Under the pieces are notes generated by a model. That model saw only the letters and a program-made list of their open reading frames with translations. It had not been told where the DNA came from and did not search any database. From CAYQMF01 sp964418595 (lineage in GTDB: Bacteria > Planctomycetota > UBA1135 > UBA2386): a stretch of 56,946 bases of DNA. Both the position numbers and the translations under genes were made by a program. Positions within the stretch are counted from its first letter, which is position 1. Each line of letters begins with the position of its first letter. Positions 48,271 through 56,891 of the stretch are shown one piece after another. The stretch is taken from contig CAYQMF010000029.1 in assembly GCA_964418595.1 (NCBI GenBank), forward strand, positions 1 through 56,946, read 5' to 3'.

Positions 48271-48276
48271 TACCGT
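48271..48276 (+). promoter_or_regulatory. Putative -10 element of the DMT transporter gene
   Basis: TACCGT ends 8 nt before the GTG start at 48285. Confidence 0.35.
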
Positions 48277-48284
48277 CCCCCGCC

Positions 48285-49139
48285 GTGCCGACCGTCACGC
48301 GCCGACCGCTGGTCCTCGCTTGCACATCGCTGGCGCTGGTCGCCTTCGCCGCGAACTCGCTCCTCTGCCGCGCGGCCCTGCGCGGCGGAGCGATCGACGC
48401 CGCGAGCTTCACCGCCGTGCGCCTCGTGAGCGGCGCGCTCGCCCTCGCGGCGCTGGTCGCGCTGCGGGGGCGCCGCCCCGAAGGAAGGGGCACCTGGGCC
48501 GGCGCCCTCGCCCTCTTCGCCTATGCCGCGCCGTTCACCTTCGCGTACCTGCGGCTGCCCGCCGGCCTCGGCACTCTCGTGTTGTTCGGCGCGGTGCAGT
48601 CGACGATGCTCGGCGCCGACATCGCAAGTGGTCGACGGCCGTCGCGCCGCGAGGGACTTGGTCTGCTGGCTGCCGTCGCCGGACTCGTCGGCCTGACGCT
48701 CCCCGGCGCCACCGCACCGGATCCCGGCGGGTTTGCGCTCATGGCGCTCGCCGGCATCGCCTGGGGCATCTACTCGCTGCGCGGCCGCGGCGGCACCGAT
48801 CCGCTGGGCACGACCGCCGGTAACTTCGCACGCAGCGTGCCCCTTGCCCTCGTGTTGCTCGGCGCAGTGGCAGCAACGCAGGCGACGCACGCCACCGGCG
48901 AGGGCCTCGCTCTCGCCGCCATCTCCGGCGCGCTCGCGTCCGGGGTCGGATACGCGCTGTGGTACACGGCGCTGCCGGCGCTCGGCGCCACGCGCGCGGC
49001 GATCGTGCAATCGCTCAGCCCCGTCCTCGCCGCCGCCGGCGGGGTGCTCCTGCTCGGCGAAGCCGTCTCCGCGCGCCTCGTGGTGTGCGCCATCGCCATC
49101 CTGGGCGGCATCGGCATCGCAATCCTGCGGCGCCGCTGA
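48285..49139 (+). CDS. EamA/DMT-superfamily transporter
   Basis: A 284-residue membrane protein with about ten helices and two EamA repeats. The first runs from LVLACTSLALVAFAANSLLCRAAL and the second from GFALMALAGIAWGIYSLRGRG. Both carry the typical AxxxGVGYALWYTALPALGATRAAIVQSLSPVLAAAGGVLLLGE ending, read in pieces. Members export or import metabolites such as amino acids. The GTG is preferred because a TANNNT hexamer precedes it; an ATG at 48207 would add 26 Arg/Ala-rich residues. The substrate is unknown. The divergent partner is the PLP decarboxylase. Confidence 0.88.
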   Translation: MPTVTRRPLVLACTSLALVAFAANSLLCRAALRGGAIDAASFTAVRLVSGALALAALVALRGRRPEGRGTWAGALALFAYAAPFTFAYLRLPAGLGTLVLFGAVQSTMLGADIASGRRPSRREGLGLLAAVAGLVGLTLPGATAPDPGGFALMALAGIAWGIYSLRGRGGTDPLGTTAGNFARSVPLALVLLGAVAATQATHATGEGLALAAISGALASGVGYALWYTALPALGATRAAIVQSLSPVLAAAGGVLLLGEAVSARLVVCAIAILGGIGIAILRRR

Positions 49140-49141
49140 GA

Positions 49142-49915
49142 TCAATGCATCGCGCGCAGGCACGCGCTTGCCAGCTCCAGTTCCCCGCGCACGTCGTCGC
49201 GCTGCGCCTCGAACTCGCCGATCCGCCGCTCGCAGGTCTGGATCGCGCGCTCGCTGGCGTGGATCCGGTCGACGATCGGCTGCACGTCGACAAAGGTCTC
49301 ACCCATGCGTCGCTTGCGGGTCTGCTCGCGACGCAGTGCCTTCTCGCTCTCCGTCTTCTGCTTGCGGGCGCGCGCGAGGCGATCGCGCTCGCGCTGCGTC
49401 CACGCCTCGATCTGCGCGACGCGATCGCGCAGCCGCGCCTCCAGCAGCGTGGTCGCAGCACGATCCGGGGCGAGCAGAAGACGCCCGCCTGCGTTCAGCT
49501 CTCGCCGCCAGTCCGCCACCGTTCTCCGCAACGCCTCGACATCGATCCGCGCCGGCAGGCCGGGGAGGCCGCGCACCTGGGCGACGGTCTCGCTGCAGAG
49601 CAGCGCGGCAACCCGCGCGAACGCCTGCGACGCAACCACGCGACTGAACCTCGGCCCGTACGATGCGCTGGCCGCCGCGATCAGGTAGTGCCCGCGCAGG
49701 TCGCCCGGAGCGAGCGCGCGCAGATCCAACCCGCAGGCCAGGACCTCGCCCTGGTCGCCGCGCATGGCGGCGGCGCGCGCACGCGCGACGAGCGCGGGTA
49801 CATCTCCGACGGGACCCCGCACGGGTTGGGCGGACAGGAGCGGGGCGAGCGCGAGGCCGACCAGCGCGGCGCGACAACGGTGATGCAGCTTCACGTCCGT
49901 TGGGAAACGGACCAT
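49142..49915 (-). CDS. Exported coiled-coil protein of unknown function
   Basis: A 257-residue protein with a signal peptide (AALVGLALAPLLSAQ). A helical domain (about 35-150) is followed by a strong coiled coil (about 160-257: EARLRDRVAQIEAWTQRERDRLARARKQ, SERAIQTCERRIGEFEAQRDDVRGELELA). No family is recognised. The ATG at 49915 is used; a GTG at 49894 would start closer to the signal. It is divergent from the subtilisin-like gene with 157 nt between. Confidence 0.65.
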   Translation of the reverse strand: MVRFPTDVKLHHRCRAALVGLALAPLLSAQPVRGPVGDVPALVARARAAAMRGDQGEVLACGLDLRALAPGDLRGHYLIAAASASYGPRFSRVVASQAFARVAALLCSETVAQVRGLPGLPARIDVEALRRTVADWRRELNAGGRLLLAPDRAATTLLEARLRDRVAQIEAWTQRERDRLARARKQKTESEKALRREQTRKRRMGETFVDVQPIVDRIHASERAIQTCERRIGEFEAQRDDVRGELELASACLRAMH

Positions 49916-50072
49916 CGGAGAGTCGTCGGGAATGCGCGGACGCCCTCCTTCTTGCGGTGAACGGGAAACAAATGGCTTGGACACGCAGCCCGCCACGCCG
50001 CAACCGGCGCTATCCTTCGTCGCGCCTCCCCGTCCCGACGCGCCTCGCGCGCCTCTACCTCCTCTGCTTCCC

Positions 50073-52475
50073 ATGTCACGAGCCACCAGCGTTCTGCTTC
50101 TCTCCACCCTGGCGCTCGGCGTGTCCGCCGCTGCGCAGGACGACCCCAACGCCGCGCGAGTTGGGTCGCCGACCATCAACCTCCACTACGCCAGCTTCGA
50201 TCCGCTGCTCGGCTCACCCCCGGTGCCCGACGACCTGAAGGCGCGCCCCGACAGCGGGCTCGCGATCGTGCAGTTCACGACCGAGCCGACGCAGGTGCAC
50301 CGCGATGCGCTCCAGCGCGCCGGTGCAGAGATCAAGTGGTATGCCCCGACGCAGGCCTACGTCGTCCGCGGCGAGCCCACCCGCCAGCACGAGCTGAACG
50401 CCATCCCCGGCGTGCGCTGGGTCGGCGCCTTCCATCCGGCGTACAAGCTCCAGCCCTCGCTCCTCACCTCGCTCGCGAGCGGCAAGGTCGAGAAGCAGAC
50501 CTACGTGATCGTGCTCACCGATCCGCGCCGCGATGAGCCCGCGATCGTCGCCGCGGTCGCCCGCGTCGGCGGCGAGATGTGGCGCTACGCCGGCGGCAAC
50601 CTGCTGATCGAGGCGATCCTGACCGCCCCGCAGGTCACTGCGCTCGCGCAGGAAGACACCGTCCTGTGGATGCAGGTCGCCACGGCCCCCGAGGTCGACA
50701 TGGACAACGCCCGCATCCAGGGCGGCGGCAACTACATCGAGGGCGCCGGCGGCCACACCGGCAAGGGTGTGCGCGGGCACATCATGGAAGGGATCTACAA
50801 CACGCACCCGGAGTTCGCCGCCAACGCGTATCGCACGGCGCCGGTCGCGGTGTTCAGCGGCGTCGCCACGACGCACGGCAACTCGACCTTCGGTGAGGTC
50901 TTCTCCGCCGGCGTGGTGCCGCAGGCGCGCGGCATGTGCCCGGACGGCCAGGGCTACTTCACCGACTACAACTACATCTTCAGCACGGCGGCCATGAGCA
51001 CGGCGCAGAACAGCCGCTACGGCGTGCTGCGCGAGGTGACCGACCCCACCAAGCAGTGGAAGGTCATGTTCCAAACCGCATCCTGGGGCTTCCCGCAGAT
51101 CACCGCCTACGACGCCCGCTCCGCGGAGATGGACTGGTGCATCCACGAGTTCGACATCCCGATCTGCCAGAGCCAATCGAACACCAGCAACCAGAACTCG
51201 CGCCCGCAGGCGTGGGCCAAGAACATCATCAGCGTCGGCGCGGTGAACCACCTCAACACCGCCAACCCCAACGATGACACCCAGAGCGGCACGAGCATGG
51301 GCCCGGCGAGCGATCTGCGCATCAAGCCCGACCTCTGCGCCTACTACGACAACATCTACACGACCAACGCTGCGACGACCTACACGACGTCGTTCGGCGG
51401 CACATCCGGCGCCACGCCCATGGTCGCGGGTCACCTCGGCCTGATGATCGAGATGTTCACGGACGGCTACTTCGGCCAGGCGGCGACCCCGAACTGGCAG
51501 AGCCGCTTCGACTACAAGCCGCACTTCTCGACGGCCAAGGCGCTGATGATCAACACCGCGCGCCAGTACGACCCCGCGATCAACGGCGCGGGTGCGACGT
51601 CGCGCTTCCGCCAGGGCTGGGGCTTCCCGGCGCTGAACGACGCGTACGACATGCGGAAGCAGATGCTCGTCCTCGACGAGCTGGACGTGCTGCGGCAGGG
51701 CCAGGCGCGGACCTACTACGTGTTCGTCAAGCCGAACACGCCGGCGTTCAAGTCGACGATGGTCTACGCCGACCTCGCCACGGCGGCGCCCTTCAGCGCG
51801 CCGCACCGCGTCAACGACCTGAACCTGCGCGTCGTCGACCCGAGCGGCGTCGTCTACCACGGCAACAACGGCATGGCGCCGACGACCATGACGACGGCGG
51901 CCATGTTCACCACGCCGGGCGGCGCCCCCGATCGGCTCAACACGGTCGAGAACATCTACGTTCGCGGCCCGCAGCCCGGTGTCTGGGCCGTCGAGGTCAG
52001 CGCGCCGCTCGTCGCTCTCGACGCGCACCGCGAGACCGCAACCGTCGACGCCGACTTCGCGCTCGTCTCCAGCGGGATCGGCGCGGGCCGTGACACGTCC
52101 GGCCCCGGCCTCGACCTCGGCTCGACCGGCCCGGGCAACTTCACGGTGGCCGCGAGCAGCGTGCCCGCCAGCTACGCGCACGGCTACGTGCTCTATTCGG
52201 TCGCGACCAGCCGCCCGGTGGCGATGGGCAACCTGCTCGGCCTCGAGGCCGACGCTCTCGCCCTGTCGATCCTGTCGCTGCCGGCATCGCTCGGCAACCC
52301 GTTCCACTTCACGTACACCAACAACGCCGGGCTGTTCCCGAACGCGACGTTCGCCTTCCCAGCGGCGATCGCCACGGCCCTGCAGGGCATCAAGTTCGAC
52401 GGCGTGATGATCTACCTCGACGCGGGTGGCAACGTGGTCGCCGCCTCGAACGTCGATCGCGTCACGATCCTGTGA
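50073..52475 (+). CDS. Secreted subtilisin-like (S8) protein with Glu in place of catalytic Asp
   Basis: An 800-residue exported protein (MSRATSVLLLSTLALGVSAAAQ). Residues about 50-220 look like an inhibitor-type propeptide (VQFTTEPTQVHRDALQRAGAEIKWYAPTQAYVV). The S8 core follows: GKGVRGHIMEGIYNTHPEF has Glu239 where the family has Asp. ATTHGNST provides His268 and FGGTSGATPMVAGHLGLM the nucleophile Ser445. A P-domain-like/jelly-roll region (LNLRVVDPSGVVYHGNNG) and a tail domain of about 110 residues ending NVDRVTIL complete it. A TATCCT hexamer lies about 55 nt upstream. Glu may still support catalysis, or the protein may be a weak or specialised enzyme. Confidence 0.85.
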   Translation: MSRATSVLLLSTLALGVSAAAQDDPNAARVGSPTINLHYASFDPLLGSPPVPDDLKARPDSGLAIVQFTTEPTQVHRDALQRAGAEIKWYAPTQAYVVRGEPTRQHELNAIPGVRWVGAFHPAYKLQPSLLTSLASGKVEKQTYVIVLTDPRRDEPAIVAAVARVGGEMWRYAGGNLLIEAILTAPQVTALAQEDTVLWMQVATAPEVDMDNARIQGGGNYIEGAGGHTGKGVRGHIMEGIYNTHPEFAANAYRTAPVAVFSGVATTHGNSTFGEVFSAGVVPQARGMCPDGQGYFTDYNYIFSTAAMSTAQNSRYGVLREVTDPTKQWKVMFQTASWGFPQITAYDARSAEMDWCIHEFDIPICQSQSNTSNQNSRPQAWAKNIISVGAVNHLNTANPNDDTQSGTSMGPASDLRIKPDLCAYYDNIYTTNAATTYTTSFGGTSGATPMVAGHLGLMIEMFTDGYFGQAATPNWQSRFDYKPHFSTAKALMINTARQYDPAINGAGATSRFRQGWGFPALNDAYDMRKQMLVLDELDVLRQGQARTYYVFVKPNTPAFKSTMVYADLATAAPFSAPHRVNDLNLRVVDPSGVVYHGNNGMAPTTMTTAAMFTTPGGAPDRLNTVENIYVRGPQPGVWAVEVSAPLVALDAHRETATVDADFALVSSGIGAGRDTSGPGLDLGSTGPGNFTVAASSVPASYAHGYVLYSVATSRPVAMGNLLGLEADALALSILSLPASLGNPFHFTYTNNAGLFPNATFAFPAAIATALQGIKFDGVMIYLDAGGNVVAASNVDRVTIL

Positions 52476-52483
52476 TGCAGGAA

Positions 52484-52520
52484 GACGGGCGATCGCCGGT
52501 CCCACCGGCGATCGTCCGTC
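52484..52520 (+). terminator. Strong hairpin after the subtilisin-like gene
   Basis: GACGGGCGATCGCCGG (52484-52499) pairs over 16 positions, one G-U, with 52505-52520 across the loop TCCCA. It starts 9 nt after the stop. No U-run follows, as is common in very GC-rich genomes. Confidence 0.65.
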
Positions 52521-52713
52521 CGCATGCCGCCGCGCTGTTGCGGCCGCGCCATCGGTGACTCGGAGCGCAACCGCTCGTCCCGATCCGGCTCTGCTGAGCA
52601 CCCCCGCCCCCGCTGCCGCTGCCGCCGGAGGCGGTCTGAGCGTAGAGTCACCGCCTCTCCTGTGCGCGGTGTCCCACCCGCACTCTCTCGGGTCCGCCTC
52701 CAAACCTTCTCCC

Positions 52714-54273
52714 ATGCAACGCAACCGCCTTTTCCTCGCGTCGTCCCTGGTCGCACTCGCCGCGGGCCTCGCCGCGCAATCGCCCGTCGACATCCTCTAC
52801 ACCAACATCACCGACTCGACCGGCCTCACCGTGCCGCGCGAGTACAGCGACTGCGTCGTGCTCTGGACGCCGGGCGGCCAGCGGCCGTTCGCGCAGGAGA
52901 GCCACGGCGCGATCCGCACTGGCAGCGTGCGCAAGATGAAGGCGCGGACCGTCGGCGGGCTCAACTGGCTGTACTGGTACGACATCATCTCCGACGACAT
53001 CACTCGCGGCCGCGACATCAACGGCAACGGCGTCATCGACCCGACCGAGTTCCAGCAGTGCTACAGCCACCCCGCATCGTCGGATGGCAGCATCGACGAG
53101 GCCGGTGGCGTGTGGTGGAACGGCATCGGCGCGACTGCGATCGGCGAGCTGTGGCGGTTCCAGGACGGCAACGCGGACGGTGACTTCCTGGACGCCGGCG
53201 AGAGCACGCAGGTGGTCGCGGGCCCGACGATCACGCTCACGAACCCCGCCATCGCCGGTGTGTCTTCGAACAATATCAGCTCCGTCGTGATGATGGCCAA
53301 CGGCGACTGCGTCTGGTACCCCAAGGGCGCCACCGGGGCCCTGACCCACGCCCTGATCCGCACGACGCCCGCAGGTGTGCATTCGCTGTACATGGCGCCG
53401 GTCTACAACCTCAACGTGCGCAACCCGGTCCTGCCGACCAACCCGGACTTCGGCGGCACGCTGCCGCCGAGCATCAACGCCAACTCGCTCGATCGGCTCG
53501 CCGTCGACCGCGCCGGCGACGCGGTGTTCGCCGCCGTCAACTTCACCGCCGCCCTGCCGCAGCAGCCGTGGATCTTCCGCTGCAAGGACGGCAACGCCGA
53601 CGGCGATGCCAACGATGCCGGCGAGGTGACGATGTTCTACGACGGCGCGACCGGGCCCGTGCTCATGACCTCGATCGACGACATCGAGTGGTTCAACGGC
53701 CGGCTGTACGTGAGCCACGAGTTCCCGGTCGGTACCGCGGGTCCGTGCCAGTTCGTCGAGCTGGTCGACCTCAACAACGACGGCGACGCGATGGACGCCG
53801 GCGAGCAGACGATCCTCGGCGGTACGTCGGCCACGCCGCCCGACGACCCGACCGTGATCGGCATCACCGTCGCGCCCCTCGGCTTCTTCAGCGGCCCCGG
53901 CTGCGTGAACGCCGACCTGCGCAACAACGGCATGTCGTCCGCGGGCGGCACGCTCACGCTGCAGTTCGCCGACATCCCTCTCGCGCGGCAGACCCCGACT
54001 ACGCTGTGCATCGGCGCGCTCTCGCTCACCGGTGACGTCGGCATCCCGCTGCCGGGCGGCTGTATCCTCGGCCTGTTCCCCGACGCGCTCACCAGCGCGA
54101 CGATCTCGTTCCTCGTCGCTTCGAACCCGACCAGCCGGCTGCTGTCACTCCCCGGGCTCCCCTACCCGCCGCTGCCGGTGGGCCGGGTCGTGTACGCGGC
54201 CGGCTTCTTCGTGGATGCCGCGACGCTGACGTTCCCCGGGGTCACGCACTCGACTGCGATCGTCGTGCAGTGA
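52714..54273 (+). CDS. Secreted protein with EF-hand/dockerin-like calcium loops
   Basis: A 519-residue exported protein (MQRNRLFLASSLVALAAGLAAQ). Several acidic loops match EF-hand or dockerin-type calcium sites: DINGNGVIDPTEF, DGNADGDFLDAGE, DGNADGDANDAGE and DLNNDGDAMDAGE. They are spaced by beta-rich blocks (ALFRFQDGNADGD-like), suggesting a repeated propeller. The final 110 residues (GCVNADLRNNGMSSAGGTLTLQF to THSTAIVVQ) resemble the tails of the subtilisin-like and HEXXH proteins. No catalytic site is seen. Probably a calcium-stabilised surface protein. Confidence 0.75.
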   Translation: MQRNRLFLASSLVALAAGLAAQSPVDILYTNITDSTGLTVPREYSDCVVLWTPGGQRPFAQESHGAIRTGSVRKMKARTVGGLNWLYWYDIISDDITRGRDINGNGVIDPTEFQQCYSHPASSDGSIDEAGGVWWNGIGATAIGELWRFQDGNADGDFLDAGESTQVVAGPTITLTNPAIAGVSSNNISSVVMMANGDCVWYPKGATGALTHALIRTTPAGVHSLYMAPVYNLNVRNPVLPTNPDFGGTLPPSINANSLDRLAVDRAGDAVFAAVNFTAALPQQPWIFRCKDGNADGDANDAGEVTMFYDGATGPVLMTSIDDIEWFNGRLYVSHEFPVGTAGPCQFVELVDLNNDGDAMDAGEQTILGGTSATPPDDPTVIGITVAPLGFFSGPGCVNADLRNNGMSSAGGTLTLQFADIPLARQTPTTLCIGALSLTGDVGIPLPGGCILGLFPDALTSATISFLVASNPTSRLLSLPGLPYPPLPVGRVVYAAGFFVDAATLTFPGVTHSTAIVVQ

Positions 54274-54275
54274 CT

Positions 54276-54297
54276 CGGCGCGACGGTTGCCGCGCCG
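54276..54297. terminator. Hairpin between convergent genes
   Basis: CGGCGCG (54276-54282) pairs with CGCGCCG (54291-54297) across an 8-nt loop. It sits in the 25-nt gap between the convergent genes ending at 54273 and 54299, so it may serve both. Confidence 0.5.
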
Positions 54298-54298
54298 C

Positions 54299-55624
54299 TC
54301 AGCCGATCTCCCAGCCCTTGCGGTAGGTACGGCTCACGAGCGCCGTCGCCTCCGTGACGTCGAACCGGAGCCCGGCGCTGTCCCAGCGCAGCTCACGGCC
54401 GGGGAACCGCCCCGCAACGGTGCCGACGAGCACCGCTTCCGTCAGTGGGCCGGCGTACGAGAACGGCGTCGAGGTCTTCCCCTCGCCGCGGCAGGCGTCG
54501 GTCCACTCGTGGTAGTGATCGCCGGCCGGCTTCGTCTCGAGCTCGACCTCGAGCTTCTCGCCGTCCCGGTAGAGCGACGGCATCGCCCAGTGCGGGATGA
54601 CCATCACGCCCTTCTCGCCCACGAGGAACGAGCCGCTGCCGGGTAGCTTGACGTCCTTCGGCAGTTGCGCTCGCTCCGCGTCGGGCTGCGCGTTGCCGTC
54701 GGTCCAACGGAACGCGAGCACGTCGGCGGTCCGCTGCGTGCCCGCGAACGTGTAGCGCACGTCCTCGTCGCCAGCGAAGGTCTCCGCATGGTGCTGCGGC
54801 CCGTGGGAATGCACCGTGCGCGGCGCGCCGAGGCCGAGCGCACTGAACACCGGATCGAAGATGTGGCAGCCCATGTCGCCCAGCGTGCCGGAGCCGAAGT
54901 CGATCCAACCGCGCCAGTTGGCCGGGTGGTAGAGCCCGCCCACGAACGGGCGCTCCGCCGCCACACCGAGCCAGAGATCCCAGTCGAGATGCTCCGGCAC
55001 CGGGTCGCTCTTGTCGGGGCGACCGCCCGCGGGCCCGGCCCACGACTTGCCCACCCACAGGTGGGCTTCCTTCACCTTGCCAATGGCCCCCGCCTGCAGG
55101 GTCGCCACCGCCGTGCGGTAGGCCTCGTGCGCGTGGATCTGCGTGCCCATCTGGGTGACGAGGCCCTTGGCCGCGGCGAGGTTCGCCATCATGCGGCACT
55201 CGCGCAGGTTGTGCGCGATCGGCTTCTGACAGTACACGTGCTTGCCGAGCTGCATCGCCGCGATCGCGATCGGGCCGTGCATGTGGTCGGGAGTCGACAC
55301 CACCACGGCGTCGATGTCCTTCGCCATCGCGTCGAGCATCCTGCGATAGTCGGCGAAGGTCCTCGCGTCGCCATTCTCCTTCTCCTTGGCAGCCTCGCCG
55401 AGGCTGCGCGCGTCGACGTCGCACAGCGCGACGATGCGCACGTTCTTGCCGGTGCGCACCGAGTGCAGGTCCGCGCGCCCCATGCCGCCCACGCCGACGC
55501 ACGCGACGTTGAGCGTTTCGGCCGGGCTCAGGGCCCAGAGCCGCGGGGTGAAGGGCGCGGCGGCGACAACCGCCGAGGTCTTCAGGAACGAACGACGCGA
55601 GACGGAGGGACGTGCCACGCGCAC
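54299..55624 (-). CDS. Tat-exported Gfo/Idh/MocA-family oxidoreductase
   Basis: A 441-residue NAD(P)-dependent sugar-type dehydrogenase. The N-terminus SRRSFLKTSAVVAAAPF is a twin-arginine signal. The Rossmann motif is VACVGVGGMGRADLH, and the substrate-side motif EKP appears as YCQKPIAHN. Other family segments are STPDHMHGPIAIAAMQLGKH, GTQIHAHEAYRTAVATLQAG, WDLWLGVA and NWRGWIDFGSGTLGDMGCHIFDPVF. This Tat branch is greatly expanded in planctomycetes; individual substrates are unknown. The start is a GTG at 55624, 34 nt after the thioredoxin-HEAT gene, so the two are probably one operon. Confidence 0.9.
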   Translation of the reverse strand: MRVARPSVSRRSFLKTSAVVAAAPFTPRLWALSPAETLNVACVGVGGMGRADLHSVRTGKNVRIVALCDVDARSLGEAAKEKENGDARTFADYRRMLDAMAKDIDAVVVSTPDHMHGPIAIAAMQLGKHVYCQKPIAHNLRECRMMANLAAAKGLVTQMGTQIHAHEAYRTAVATLQAGAIGKVKEAHLWVGKSWAGPAGGRPDKSDPVPEHLDWDLWLGVAAERPFVGGLYHPANWRGWIDFGSGTLGDMGCHIFDPVFSALGLGAPRTVHSHGPQHHAETFAGDEDVRYTFAGTQRTADVLAFRWTDGNAQPDAERAQLPKDVKLPGSGSFLVGEKGVMVIPHWAMPSLYRDGEKLEVELETKPAGDHYHEWTDACRGEGKTSTPFSYAGPLTEAVLVGTVAGRFPGRELRWDSAGLRFDVTEATALVSRTYRKGWEIG

Positions 55625-55658
55625 GAGCCTAACCGCCCGGCGACGGAATGCGTCGCGC

Positions 55659-56882
55659 TCAGCGCAACGCCGCCGCCGCCGCGACGATCGCCCCGCGCGA
55701 CGCGTCGTCCCACGCGGCCGGCAACGCCGGAGCCCGCCACTCCGTGCGCACGGCGCGCAGCGCGTCGATCACCTTCTTCGCGAGCGCGAGGCTCGCGCGC
55801 GTGGCCTGCGCGTCGGCGGCGTCGACCGCAGGGGGAAACGACGCCTGCAGCACCGCCACAACCCGCGGCCGCGCATCCGGCAGCCGGCTGCCCAACTGCG
55901 CGAGCGCCAGCAGCACGACGCCGGTCGTGCCGTTGCGCCAGTTGGCCTCGCGCGCCAGCGGTGCCATGACGTCGACCGACGCGACGTCGCCGGCCGCACC
56001 GAGACACGGCGCCGTCCGCATGCGCAGGACGTTGGAATTGCGGCTCGCAACGCCGGTGCCCGCCTCGGCGAACAGGCGGTTGAGGTCAGGGGCGAGCGTG
56101 GCGTCGGGGTGCGTGCGCACCAGGTCGAGCACCTCGTACCGGAGCGGGTCGTTGTCGATGGACAGCAACTCGCGGGCGCGGGTCAGGACCGCGGCGGGCC
56201 TCCGCTTCGCGCACACGCGCAGCGCGCGCAGGTAGACGACGACGTCTTCGTCGGTGCGAGCGAGGATCGCCTGCACGGAGTCGAGGGTCGCCGCGTCGAG
56301 GTCGGCGACACTCGCCATCTCCTCGAGCGCCACGGCGCGCACGACCGGGTTCGCGTCGGCAAGGAGCTCCGCCATGGGCCGCGAGTCAGCACCAATCGGG
56401 TCGCGCAGCGCCCGATGCGCGGCCGTCACGCCGGTCCCTGGCGCGCGTCCCTTGGTATGGCCGACGCCACGCTCGAACGCGCGGAGGAACCCGGCGAGGT
56501 CGCGCGGCGGATCGAGGAGCACGCGGTCGTCGATCGGATCGAACACGATCATCTGCGGCCACGACGAGATGCCGAACCGCTCGTGCGTGCGCAGCGCCTC
56601 GAGGTCCTTGCCGTCGCCCTTGAAGTTGCGCGACACGAACAACCACACGACCCGGTCGTACCAGGGCTTCAGCGCCGCGTTGGGGAGCAACTGCTCGTCC
56701 AGGGGGACGCAGGCGGGTCAATAGGTCTTGGTGAAGTAGACGAAGACCGGCTGGCCCTTGGCGAGCGCGGCCTGTCTGGCCGCCGCGTAGGTGCGGAACC
56801 ACGGTGGACCGGGTGGCGGCTCGTCGCCCGCCGAAAGGCCAGCAGCCAGGACGGCGAATGAGGCTAGGAAGGGCGCTCGCAT
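55659..56882 (-). CDS. Exported thioredoxin-fold/HEAT-repeat protein, probable selenoprotein (UxxC)
   Basis: The frame from the ATG at 56882 has a signal peptide (MRAPFLASFAVLAAGLSAG), then a thioredoxin-fold start (QPVFVYFTKTY). An in-frame TGA (codon 55, 56718-56720) is followed at once by PACVPLDEQLLPNA. The TGA replaces the first Cys of a CxxC motif, giving UPAC (U55, C58). The fold continues normally to FGISSWPQMIVFDP with the expected cis-Pro (Pro109). About 270 residues of HEAT-like helices then run to a second TGA at 55659-55661, the real stop. Total is 407 residues with Sec. Continuous coding on both sides and the exact catalytic position argue for selenocysteine rather than a pseudogene. 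A hairpin at 56681-56701 could be the SECIS. SelA/B/C/D are not in the window. Alternatives are a sequencing error or a point nonsense mutation of TGT/TGC. Confidence 0.8.
56681..56701 (-). promoter_or_regulatory. Candidate bacterial SECIS hairpin
   Basis: Starting 17 nt after the UGA, the mRNA can fold UGG, an internal loop, GAGC, a loop AGUU, GCUC, one unpaired C, then CCA. The apical loop carries GU, 27-28 nt after the UGA. In E. coli SelB recognition the apical loop G and U are essential, and bacterial SECIS elements sit within about 16-40 nt of the UGA. The element lies in coding sequence (QLL region), as is normal in bacteria. It was found by eye, not by energy calculation. Confidence 0.5.
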
Positions 56883-56891
56883 GTTGGCCCC

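Noticed and set aside
48207..48284. ATG at 48207 as the start of the DMT transporter
   Set aside because: It would add 26 residues unlike any EamA N-terminus, while the GTG at 48285 has a close -10-like element and begins at the first helix.
56696..56709. Perfect hairpin CGUCC-CCCU-GGACG just after the UGA as the SECIS
   Set aside because: Its loop has no G or U-after-G as needed for SelB recognition, and it competes with the GAGC-AGUU-GCUC hairpin, which fits better.
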